Source: Bacteroidota bacterium
Lineage (GTDB): Bacteria; Bacteroidota; Bacteroidia; B-17B0; Aurantibacillaceae
Assembly (NCBI GenBank): GCA_947449125.1
Contig: CANFQR010000128.1
Span: 1-5,356, forward strand
Reading direction: 5' to 3'
DNA length: 5,356 nt
The notes under the pieces are model-generated. The model was not told the origin of the DNA and ran no database searches. It was given only the letters and a program-made list of their open reading frames with translations. The position numbers and the translations under genes are program-made. Positions within the stretch are counted from its first letter, which is position 1. Each line of letters starts with the position of its first letter. Shown here piece after piece: positions 1-4,960 of this stretch.

Positions 1-721
1 GACCAACCTGCGTACTTGGCAAAACGACAGTTTCTGTAGCAGATGATGAGAAACTGCAACTCAAAGGATTTAAAGTTCCGCTAAAAATAGCAGCACACAT
101 GGCAGCCTGTGAAGAGAAAGGTCCCCAAGCTGCAAAATCAATATCTACATTAGCACTGTTTGATAAATTAATATTAATGTTTCCGGGCGTGGCTATATTC
201 AAAAAATACCATGCTGGATTAGGTTGCGAAAATAAACATCCATAATTGGGGCCTACCGGTGCAGTAGAGTTAATAGAGGCAGGAAAAGTAACCCCAGTAC
301 TTGTACAAAAAGGCTGAGCCGAACCACAACCAGGTGTAGGCGGCGGCGGCGGAGGTGTTGAAGAACAAGAAACACTCGCTGTCCATCCCGCATAAGTAAT
401 AGAACCATCTGAGGTGAAATTAAAAGTTACGCATCCACCTTGAGAAGTTATAATTTGAGGAGGAAGTGTTGTTCCTGAATAAGGGCCTAAAACTGTACTA
501 CCATTTGTAATAGTTAACTGATCAAAAAAAGATTCAGTATTAAACATTGTAAAATTTATTGTCAAATACTGACCGGCAGGTGCACAATAAGTGGCATTAA
601 AGGTGGTATTATTTGCATAATTACCATTGCCGCCCGGGTCGGTAATTGTTGTATTACATTGCGAATAACTTGTTTTAGTTAAAACAAAAAACAAAAACGC
701 AATGGTTAAAAATCTTCCCAT
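1..721 (-). CDS. Secreted CUB-domain protein, C-terminus cut by window edge
   Basis: Reading leftward from an ATG at 719-721, the frame stays open for 240 codons to the edge, so the C-terminus is missing. Residues 1-20 form a signal peptide (MGRFLTIAFLFFVLTKTSYS, then Q). Residues about 22-119 look like a CUB beta-sandwich: conserved Cys22, Cys46, Cys97 and Cys119, the pattern FFDQLTITNG, and the closing YAGWTASVSC. A linker of six prolines (123-128) leads to a second domain starting GCGSAQPFC, with NYGCLFSQPNPAWYF and DIDFAAWGPF. From memory this second pattern recurs in large exported adhesin-like proteins of Bacteroidota that often end in a type IX secretion sorting signal; that end is not visible here. 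It lies 16 bp behind the upstream gene on the same strand, so the two are probably co-transcribed. Exported location is well supported; ligand and exact role are unknown. Confidence 0.85.
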   Translation of the reverse strand, partial: MGRFLTIAFLFFVLTKTSYSQCNTTITDPGGNGNYANNTTFNATYCAPAGQYLTINFTMFNTESFFDQLTITNGSTVLGPYSGTTLPPQIITSQGGCVTFNFTSDGSITYAGWTASVSCSSTPPPPPPTPGCGSAQPFCTSTGVTFPASINSTAPVGPNYGCLFSQPNPAWYFLNIATPGNININLSNSANVDIDFAAWGPFSSQAAMCAAIFSGTLNPLSCSFSSSATETVVLPSTQVG

Positions 722-737
722 AACAAAACTATGATAG

Positions 738-1088
738 TTATTTAAATTGAGGCTTTAACGCGCTTCCATCTTTTGATACATCAAATGTTAAATCAGGATA
801 GGTTTCTGTTTTGATGGTAAATGGACTTATTTGTTTGCCATACGTTTCTAAAAGTTCCTGAGCAGAAAACAATTCAATGCTCGCCTTCATATCGCTAAAA
901 TATATAATACGACGTTTATCCAACAATCTGTATTTATCTAATTGAGCCCAGCTTGATGCTGCCCTTTCATATAACCTAATCTCAATAGATTTATCTATTG
1001 GATGAATAATAAAATGTGTTTTAACACTATTTTGAGAAAAATTGAACTTTACCAAAAAGACAAACACTAAGAGTATTATTTTTTTCAT
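738..1088 (-). CDS. Small exported protein of unknown function
   Basis: This 116-aa protein begins with a clear signal peptide: MKK, then a hydrophobic stretch IILLVFVFLV, with likely cleavage between Ser18 and Gln19. The mature part is about 98 residues, has no cysteines, mixes charged and aromatic residues (for example IRLYERAASSWAQLDKYR), and ends in a basic tail. I recognise no family or catalytic motif. The stop is 16 bp before the start of the CUB-domain gene on the same strand, which suggests a two-gene operon and a role with that exported protein in the periplasm or at the cell surface. A candidate promoter lies just upstream (1106-1137). There is no Shine-Dalgarno sequence, as is normal in this phylum. 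Confidence 0.75.
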   Translation of the reverse strand: MKKIILLVFVFLVKFNFSQNSVKTHFIIHPIDKSIEIRLYERAASSWAQLDKYRLLDKRRIIYFSDMKASIELFSAQELLETYGKQISPFTIKTETYPDLTFDVSKDGSALKPQFK

Positions 1089-1105
1089 AACTTTTTATTT
1101 TATTA

Positions 1106-1137
1106 TAAATGTAATCTTTCTGTTAAAAAAACACAAA
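1106..1137 (-). promoter_or_regulatory. Candidate promoter for the 738-1088 / CUB operon
   Basis: Read on the minus strand, TTTG (1134-1137) is followed after exactly 20 bases by TACATTTA (1106-1113). This fits the Bacteroidota consensus TTTG-N17-23-TAnnTTTG with one mismatch in the last base of the -7 box. Transcription would begin about 10 bases before the ATG at 1088. A match this short in AT-rich DNA can arise by chance. Confidence 0.4.
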
Positions 1138-1201
1138 CAAATTACTCATTAATGCAACCTATTCACTCATTGGGATAAAAAAAAGAAATGTTTGTCGAAA
1201 G

Positions 1202-1570
1202 TCAGTTTTTCTTTTTGTACGCTTTTTTCGTCACTTCCTTTTTATGAAAGACGTGTGCTTGAATTTTCTCCACGGCATTAGTTAATTGCTGCAATGAATT
1301 TAATATCTCATTCAAATCTTGTTGAGTAACAAAACCATATTTTTCTTTAGATTCCTTTAATAATGGTGACCCTGAGTTATAATAACTAAAAAAATCATGA
1401 TTCAACACCTTACTTATTTGCTGAAGTAATTCAGTATCAATCGACTCACGTTTAAAAATATCATAAATTACCTGCCTGTCTCTATTTATCAAAGAAGCAA
1501 ATTCGGTCCCTCGTAATCTGGATTTTTTCCAAACTTCTTTAATTTTTTTTCCAATATGAATTTTAGGCAT
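1202..1570 (-). CDS. XRE-like helix-turn-helix DNA-binding protein (paralog A)
   Basis: This 122-aa protein has an N-terminal lambda-repressor/XRE-like fold: helix 1 HIGKKIKEVWKKS (5-17), helices 2-3 GTEFASLINRDRQVIYDIFK (21-40), then DTELLQQISKVLNHDFFSYY (45-64). Residues about 83-107 (QQDLNEILNSLQQLTNAVEKIQAHV) look like a short coiled coil suited to dimerisation. The last 13 residues are very Lys-rich. It is a clear paralog of the protein at 4437-4841: both share IHIGKKIKEV, KVLNHDFF.YY, a YG motif before the coiled coil and a basic tail. It has no enzymatic or ligand-binding domain, so it is best read as a small regulator. Direct and inverted TGTAT/ATACA half-sites upstream (1606-1641) are possible operators. 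The next gene on the same strand begins 113 bp downstream and has its own candidate promoter. Target genes are not shown by the sequence. Confidence 0.85.
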   Translation of the reverse strand: MPKIHIGKKIKEVWKKSRLRGTEFASLINRDRQVIYDIFKRESIDTELLQQISKVLNHDFFSYYNSGSPLLKESKEKYGFVTQQDLNEILNSLQQLTNAVEKIQAHVFHKKEVTKKAYKKKN

Positions 1571-1605
1571 GTTAGCAAAAATGTATTTTTTTAATTTTTT
1601 ATACG

Positions 1606-1648
1606 ATACAATAGTGTATGTTTTTTACATACATATTGTATGTTTTTT
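1606..1648. promoter_or_regulatory. Cluster of TGTAT/ATACA half-sites, candidate operator
   Basis: Four half-sites alternate in orientation: ATACA (1606-1610), TGTAT (1615-1619), ATACA (1629-1633) and TGTAT (1637-1641). The inner pairs extend to 7-bp inverted repeats, TGTATGT/ACATACA. TGTATGTTTTTT also occurs twice directly (1615-1626 and 1637-1648), 22 bp apart, about two helical turns. The cluster lies 36-78 bases upstream of the XRE-like gene that starts at 1570. It includes CATATTGTAT (1632-1641), repeated at the same distance upstream of the paralog at 4841. Operator function is inferred from symmetry and position; no clear -33/-7 pair for this gene was found. Confidence 0.4.
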
Positions 1649-1750
1649 GCTATATTTAAAAAATCTAACTACATGCTAAAATTATCATAAAGGCAATTTA
1701 AATATCAATAAACAATCTATTAATAAAATTAAAAGCTACGATAAATTAAA

Positions 1751-1993
1751 ATGCAAAACCATAAATATTTTATTAATAAAAATAAAAGCTGTACGTACTA
1801 TTTTTATTATGAAAAAAATAGTTTTACGTTTTTAAATTTGCATTTTTTAAATTCAATAAAACACAGCTCCAAACAATATGTTATTTACGCTGATGATTGT
1901 TTATTAAGCAACAAGTTTTTGAAAAAGCATCATATTACCTTCAAAAAAATAATCAGAAATAAAATAAGCTTGCCTAAAGAATTTCTGAAATAA
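1751..1993 (+). CDS. Doubtful 80-aa ORF with a YADDC motif
   Basis: This 80-codon frame sits in a very AT-rich gap and is rich in Lys, Asn, Phe and Ile, as random AT-rich frames also are. Its second half is less random: YVIYADDCLLSNKFLKKHH, then ITFKKI. From memory this resembles a segment near the C-terminus of some Bacteroidota adenine-specific DNA methyltransferases, but I could not verify that. If so, this would be a stand-alone fragment or relict: in-frame stops lie just upstream (1742-1744 and 1730-1732), so the frame does not extend leftward. No signal peptide, promoter or ribosome binding site is visible. It may equally be a small orphan protein or no gene at all. Confidence 0.35.
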   Translation: MQNHKYFINKNKSCTYYFYYEKNSFTFLNLHFLNSIKHSSKQYVIYADDCLLSNKFLKKHHITFKKIIRNKISLPKEFLK

Positions 1994-2053
1994 GTGTAAA
2001 GTGATATTTATGATAAAACCAATAAAAATCTTTTAATTTAGTTTAATAATTTT

Positions 2054-2077
2054 ATTACTCTTAAAATTTTAAGTAAT
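2054..2077. promoter_or_regulatory. Palindrome just before the channel start codon
   Basis: CTTAAAATTTTAAG (2060-2073) is a perfect 14-bp palindrome. It is flanked by ATTAC (2054-2058) and GTAAT (2073-2077), giving 11-bp arms apart from two extra bases (TC) on the left. It ends 7 bases before the ATG at 2085. It could be an operator or, in RNA, a weak hairpin covering the translation start. Composition alone makes AT palindromes common here, so function is uncertain. Confidence 0.35.
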
Positions 2078-2084
2078 TTGATTT

Positions 2085-3758
2085 ATGCTTAACGGACAAT
2101 TACACGAAGACAACTTATTACGTTATATTACCACACTTGAAGTTTCTACAACTTCTGCCGATATTACATTTTTAGATGAACATCATCGTAAAGTAAGCAT
2201 CATTCATTTTAAAATAATACCCAAAGAATACTTATACGCACTAATAAAAAATAAACAGCCTGTAAATTTAAAACAAGCTTACATCAAAGATTTTTCGCTT
2301 AACGAATACCGAAAATTAAACAACTTACCTGATGAAGAACCTATACCGTTAATTGATTTTACAATTACCAACTGTTTTTTTGATTGCGAATCAGCAACTG
2401 ATTTCAGTTACGCCGTGTTTGAAGGCGACAACACAATTTTTAATAACTGTGTATTTGGAAATGGCTATACCAATTTTACTTACGCCAATTTTGGCCACGG
2501 CAATGTTTCCTTTAAACGCGTAAAATTTGGCAGTGGCGCAACAAATTTTCAATCTGTAAAATTTGGTGACGGTGATATTACATTCGAAGGAACAAACTTT
2601 GGTAACGGCAATTTAAGTTTTGCAGATGCCAATTTCAGTAATGGCCATGTACATTTTAAAAACACCATTTTTGGAAATGGCAACATAGATTTTAAATTCG
2701 CGAAATTTGCCGAAGGCGATATTTCTTTTGAAAGAGCAGTGTTTGGTGTCGGAAAAAAAGATTTTAAAAAAGTTGAATTTGGTGGGGGTAAAATTGATTT
2801 CAGACGCGTTATGTTTAACGACGGAGATGTGTTATTTGAAGGAGTTGAATTTGGAAACGGAAAAGTAAATTTCAGAGGCACTGTTTTTGGAAAAGGTCAT
2901 ATTGGTTTTGAACATGCCGATTTTGCTAATGGAGAAGCCATTTTTGACCACGTTGATTTTGGCTCAGGGCATTTAAGTTTTAACCAAGCAATAGCCGCTC
3001 ATATTTCGTTTAGAAGCTGCCCCTTTAATAGCTATGTAGATTTAAGATTTAAAGACTGTAAAATTGCCAACCTCAGCAATGCAATTATTAGAGACATCAT
3101 GGATATTAAACCCGAACGCGACCATGTACACATACGCGAATTAAACTTAACCGATACGCGCATTTTAGGAAGAATTTTTATTAACTGGCGCGAGAATAAT
3201 GTTTACGGTTTAATTCATGAACAGAAAAAAAGCACATACTTTCAAAAGGCAGAGCAGTTCAGAATTTTAAAAGAAAATTTCAGAGTAAATGGTCAGTATG
3301 AAGATGAAGATGCTGCCTACATAGAATTTAAACGCTGCGAAGCAAAAGCCATTTTAAATCAAGAATTACAAAGTTCTTTCAGCGAAAAATTAATGGCTTA
3401 CCCAAAATATTATTTTCAAAAATATGTATTCGATTTTATTGGAAGATATGCTACTGCACCAACACGTGTTTTGTTTAATACACTAATTACTGTATTTATT
3501 TTTGGTTTTATTTATTACTTGTTTACCATTTACTTTAGCTCATTTGGCTCAATAGAAAGTACGTTACCAGGAAATTTAAATCACTTTCAGGAATTCTGGA
3601 ATAGTATTTACTATAGTGCCATTACATTCTTTACTATCGGATACGGAGACTATTTTCCTCATGGTGCGTTAAAAATAATTGCCGCATTTGAAGGATTCTC
3701 GGGTGTATTTTTAATGAGTTATTTTACCGTTGCCTTTGTTAGGAAAATTTTGAGATAG
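2085..3758 (+). CDS. Two-helix potassium channel with N-terminal 12-residue repeat domain
   Basis: This 557-aa protein has four parts. Residues 1-105 form an unrecognised N-terminal domain with no signal peptide. Residues 112-303 are sixteen consecutive 12-residue repeats of the form F-G-x-G-x-x-x-F-x-x-x-x, probably a beta-helix or solenoid akin to pentapeptide-repeat folds but with a different period. Residues about 378-450 are a charged, helical linker (KAEQFRILKENFRVNGQYED, then EDAAYIEFKR). Residues about 461-483 and 527-551 are membrane helices enclosing a pore loop with the potassium filter TIGYGD (517-522), the Ion_trans_2 arrangement; Gly537 or Gly540 in the second helix could be the gating hinge. 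Four subunits would form a channel in the inner membrane, with the repeat domain in the cytoplasm as a possible sensor or scaffold. There is no voltage-sensor and no recognisable RCK/TrkA-N domain. The ATG at 2085 is the first in frame with the conserved protein. No clear promoter was found. Confidence 0.92.
   Translation: MLNGQLHEDNLLRYITTLEVSTTSADITFLDEHHRKVSIIHFKIIPKEYLYALIKNKQPVNLKQAYIKDFSLNEYRKLNNLPDEEPIPLIDFTITNCFFDCESATDFSYAVFEGDNTIFNNCVFGNGYTNFTYANFGHGNVSFKRVKFGSGATNFQSVKFGDGDITFEGTNFGNGNLSFADANFSNGHVHFKNTIFGNGNIDFKFAKFAEGDISFERAVFGVGKKDFKKVEFGGGKIDFRRVMFNDGDVLFEGVEFGNGKVNFRGTVFGKGHIGFEHADFANGEAIFDHVDFGSGHLSFNQAIAAHISFRSCPFNSYVDLRFKDCKIANLSNAIIRDIMDIKPERDHVHIRELNLTDTRILGRIFINWRENNVYGLIHEQKKSTYFQKAEQFRILKENFRVNGQYEDEDAAYIEFKRCEAKAILNQELQSSFSEKLMAYPKYYFQKYVFDFIGRYATAPTRVLFNTLITVFIFGFIYYLFTIYFSSFGSIESTLPGNLNHFQEFWNSIYYSAITFFTIGYGDYFPHGALKIIAAFEGFSGVFLMSYFTVAFVRKILR
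2418..2993 (+). repeat. Sixteen tandem 36-bp / 12-residue coding repeats
   Basis: Within the channel gene, a Phe codon recurs every 36 bases from 2418 for sixteen units without insertion or deletion. A second Phe falls seven residues after each first one in all sixteen units (residues 119, 131 ... 299). Gly occupies the fourth position in fifteen of sixteen. The DNA copies have diverged considerably, so this is an old expansion kept at protein level rather than a recent microsatellite. Confidence 0.92.
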
Positions 3759-3765
3759 CAAAAAT

Positions 3766-3796
3766 TTTAATTTAAAGCAACAAATAACTACCTTTG
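3766..3796 (+). promoter_or_regulatory. Promoter for the lipoprotein pair
   Basis: TACCTTTG (3789-3796) matches the Bacteroidota -7 consensus TAnnTTTG exactly. The expected -33 position about 20 bases upstream holds only TTT (3766-3768) followed by A, so that half is weak. Start of transcription would fall near 3802, leaving a leader of about 20 bases before the ATG at 3822. It lies in the 63-bp gap after the channel gene, so the lipoproteins can be expressed independently; read-through from the channel is also possible, since no terminator separates them. Confidence 0.5.
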
Positions 3797-3821
3797 GCTC
3801 TCAATTTTAAAACCATACATT

Positions 3822-4055
3822 ATGAAAAAATTATTATTCGTTGCTGCTATTGCATCCCTAGTAGCTGTTTCTTGTTCAAAAGATCGTACTTGTACTTGCA
3901 CAACTTCAGTTTCAGGCAACGGTGCAAGCTCAAGCTCAACCGATGTTATTACACTTGTAGGCAGCACTAAATCACAGGCCAAAGCTAATTGTGTAAGCAC
4001 TAAACAAACTTATACAACTGGTACTATTGTAACTTCTGATTGTAAACTAAACTAA
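3822..4055 (+). CDS. Small Cys-rich lipoprotein (paralog 1)
   Basis: This 77-aa protein has a lipoprotein signal peptide: MKK, a hydrophobic core, and the lipobox AVSC with Cys18 as the lipidated residue, followed by SKDR. The mature chain is about 60 residues, rich in Ser and Thr, with four further cysteines (24, 26, 57 and 74) that could form two disulfides outside the cytoplasm. The opening C-x-KDR-x-C-x-C and the spacing of the later cysteines match the next gene, so the two arose by tandem duplication. Such short KDR.C.C lipoproteins occur, as I recall, in many Bacteroidota, without known function. It would be anchored in an envelope membrane facing the periplasm or surface. The minus-strand frame over this gene is a shadow. 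The start is fixed by the signal peptide. Confidence 0.88.
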   Translation: MKKLLFVAAIASLVAVSCSKDRTCTCTTSVSGNGASSSSTDVITLVGSTKSQAKANCVSTKQTYTTGTIVTSDCKLN

Positions 4056-4077
4056 TTTTAATTTAAATTATTTATAC

Positions 4078-4335
4078 ATGAAAAAAGTAATATTAATGGC
4101 TTTTGCAGCAGGTTTAATAACTACATCTTGTAAAAAAGATAGAGTTTGCTCTTGCAAAAGTGTTGTAGATACCACCAATGGCTCTACAAAAGTAGGTACT
4201 GTTGTAACAGATTACGACTATACAATTACTAAATCTACCCGTCGTACGGCTTATAACCATTGCACCCATACTAAATGGACCGAAACCAATGGTAATATTA
4301 CAATGGTTTACGACTTAAATTGCTCTTTAAAATAA
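4078..4335 (+). CDS. Small Cys-rich lipoprotein (paralog 2)
   Basis: This 85-aa protein begins 22 bp after the previous stop and shares its plan: MKK, hydrophobic core, lipobox TTSC with lipidated Cys18, then KKDRVCSC and two later cysteines (62 and 82). Compared with paralog 1 the middle segment is longer and more aromatic and charged (for example TDYDYTITKSTRRTAYNHC), so the two probably have related but not identical roles. The pair reads as one transcript from the promoter at 3766-3796 to the terminator at 4351-4383. There is no enzymatic motif. The Cys pattern, short length and envelope location suggest a small disulfide-stabilised surface or periplasmic lipoprotein; partner and function are unknown. 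Confidence 0.88.
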   Translation: MKKVILMAFAAGLITTSCKKDRVCSCKSVVDTTNGSTKVGTVVTDYDYTITKSTRRTAYNHCTHTKWTETNGNITMVYDLNCSLK

Positions 4336-4350
4336 ACAAGAGCAAAACTT

Positions 4351-4383
4351 AAAAAAGAGCGATAAAATTTATCGCTCTTTTTT
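4351..4383. terminator. Strong intrinsic terminator, probably bidirectional
   Basis: GAGCGAT (4357-4363) pairs with ATCGCTC (4371-4377) around a 7-base AT loop that can itself largely pair. The stem is preceded by six A (4351-4356) and followed by six T (4378-4383). On the plus strand it ends the lipoprotein transcript, 15 bases past its stop. On the minus strand the same structure also has a U-tract, so it can stop transcripts arriving from the convergent XRE-like gene that ends at 4437. Confidence 0.9.
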
Positions 4384-4436
4384 GTATCCAGTTTCGTTAC
4401 ATAAATTTTACATCACTAAAAAATAAATTCCAAATA

Positions 4437-4841
4437 TTACTTACGCGGTAGTTTTTTGGCGTATTTCTTTTTGGTCTTGGCCTTTGTTGAATCTGCGGGT
4501 TTTGAAGTCGGTAATTGCTCCTCAATACGTTCAATAATTTTAGTTAATCTTATAACTGCTTCAGCTAAATCAGCTACTTCAGTTTTAGTAGCATAGCCAT
4601 AATCCTGCTTAATTTCTTTTGTAAAACTTAAAGTTCCAAGTTCATAATAAGCAAAAAAATCATGATTAAGTACCTTGCTGATGACTTGCAATTGACCGGT
4701 ATCAATAGTTTCCTTTTCAAACACTTTATATGCACCATTGCGGGTTAAATTAATGCTTTTAGCAAAATCAACAACACTCATAGGCGATTTGTCTAAGACT
4801 TCCTTTATCTTCTTACCAATATGAATACTCGCCTTTGCCAT
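4437..4841 (-). CDS. XRE-like helix-turn-helix DNA-binding protein (paralog B)
   Basis: This 134-aa protein is the paralog of the one at 1202-1570. The N-terminal XRE-like fold spans about residues 7-66: HIGKKIKEVLDKS, then VVDFAKSINLTRNGAYKVFE with the likely recognition helix near TRNGAYKVFE, then QLQVISKVLNHDFFAYY. Residues about 85-110 (KTEVADLAEAVIRLTKIIER, then IEEQL) are a probable coiled coil for dimerisation. The tail from about 113 is rich in Lys with Thr and Ala and is likely disordered and possibly DNA-binding. It is convergent with the lipoprotein pair, separated by the terminator at 4351-4383, and divergent from the gene at 5064. Half-sites TGTAT and ATACA lie in its upstream region, suggesting autoregulation and possibly control of the divergent promoter. 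The regulator call is from fold; targets are inference. Confidence 0.87.
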   Translation of the reverse strand: MAKASIHIGKKIKEVLDKSPMSVVDFAKSINLTRNGAYKVFEKETIDTGQLQVISKVLNHDFFAYYELGTLSFTKEIKQDYGYATKTEVADLAEAVIRLTKIIERIEEQLPTSKPADSTKAKTKKKYAKKLPRK

Positions 4842-4898
4842 TATAACAAAGTTGCTGTTTTCTACTCTATAGTTAATTTTTAGTCAGTTTACAAATTG

Positions 4899-4930
4899 TT
4901 TGCATATTGTATATAATTATTATACATTTG
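4899..4930 (+). promoter_or_regulatory. Rightward promoter for the gene at 5064
   Basis: TTTG (4899-4902), a 20-base spacer and TACATTTG (4923-4930) match both parts of the Bacteroidota consensus exactly. Transcription should begin around 4937, giving a leader of roughly 125 bases before the ATG at 5064. This is the best promoter match in the window and overlaps the candidate operator. Confidence 0.65.
4903..4926. promoter_or_regulatory. Candidate operator in the divergent control region
   Basis: TGTATA (4908-4913) and TATACA (4921-4926) form a perfect 6-bp inverted repeat separated by 7 bases. They overlap CATATTGTAT (4903-4912), the same ten bases found at 1632-1641 and also 62 bases from its gene's start codon. 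The site covers the spacer and part of the -7 box of the rightward promoter, so a bound protein could block it. The regulator is likely one of the two XRE-like proteins, by inference. Confidence 0.42.
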
Positions 4931-4960
4931 AATTCTAAACAAGTGTGTTTTGTTTGAAAA

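Larger units (their letters stand above)
1571..2084. other. AT-rich gap between the XRE-like gene and the channel gene
   Basis: Between the start of the minus-strand regulator and the start of the plus-strand channel lie about 514 bases without a confident gene. They hold the half-site cluster (1606-1648), a low-complexity AT run (about 1650-1750), the doubtful 80-aa ORF and a palindrome ending 7 bases before the channel ATG. I found no convincing TTG...TAnnTTTG promoter for the channel gene; the best -7-like words (2005-2012 and 2034-2041) each have one mismatch and lack a -33 partner. No RNA gene was recognised. Confidence 0.6.

Noticed and set aside
1089..1201. Possible terminator after the XRE-like gene at 1202
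   Set aside because: There is a T-rich run on the minus strand but no GC-containing stem before it; only short direct repeats (AATGAGT twice) were found.
2549..2881. Minus-strand 110-codon frame rich in Pro, Leu, Ser and Phe
   Set aside because: It is the antisense of the 12-residue repeats; its regular composition mirrors the Phe/Gly codons of the channel gene, and it has no signal or domain of its own.
2418..2993. Phased 36-bp repeats as a CRISPR-like or satellite array
   Set aside because: The units are diverged at DNA level, have no spacers and keep an open reading frame; they are coding protein repeats.
3788..4000. Minus-strand 70-codon frame
   Set aside because: It overlaps the first lipoprotein gene almost entirely; the plus-strand reading has a lipobox, conserved cysteines and a paralog, so this is a shadow.
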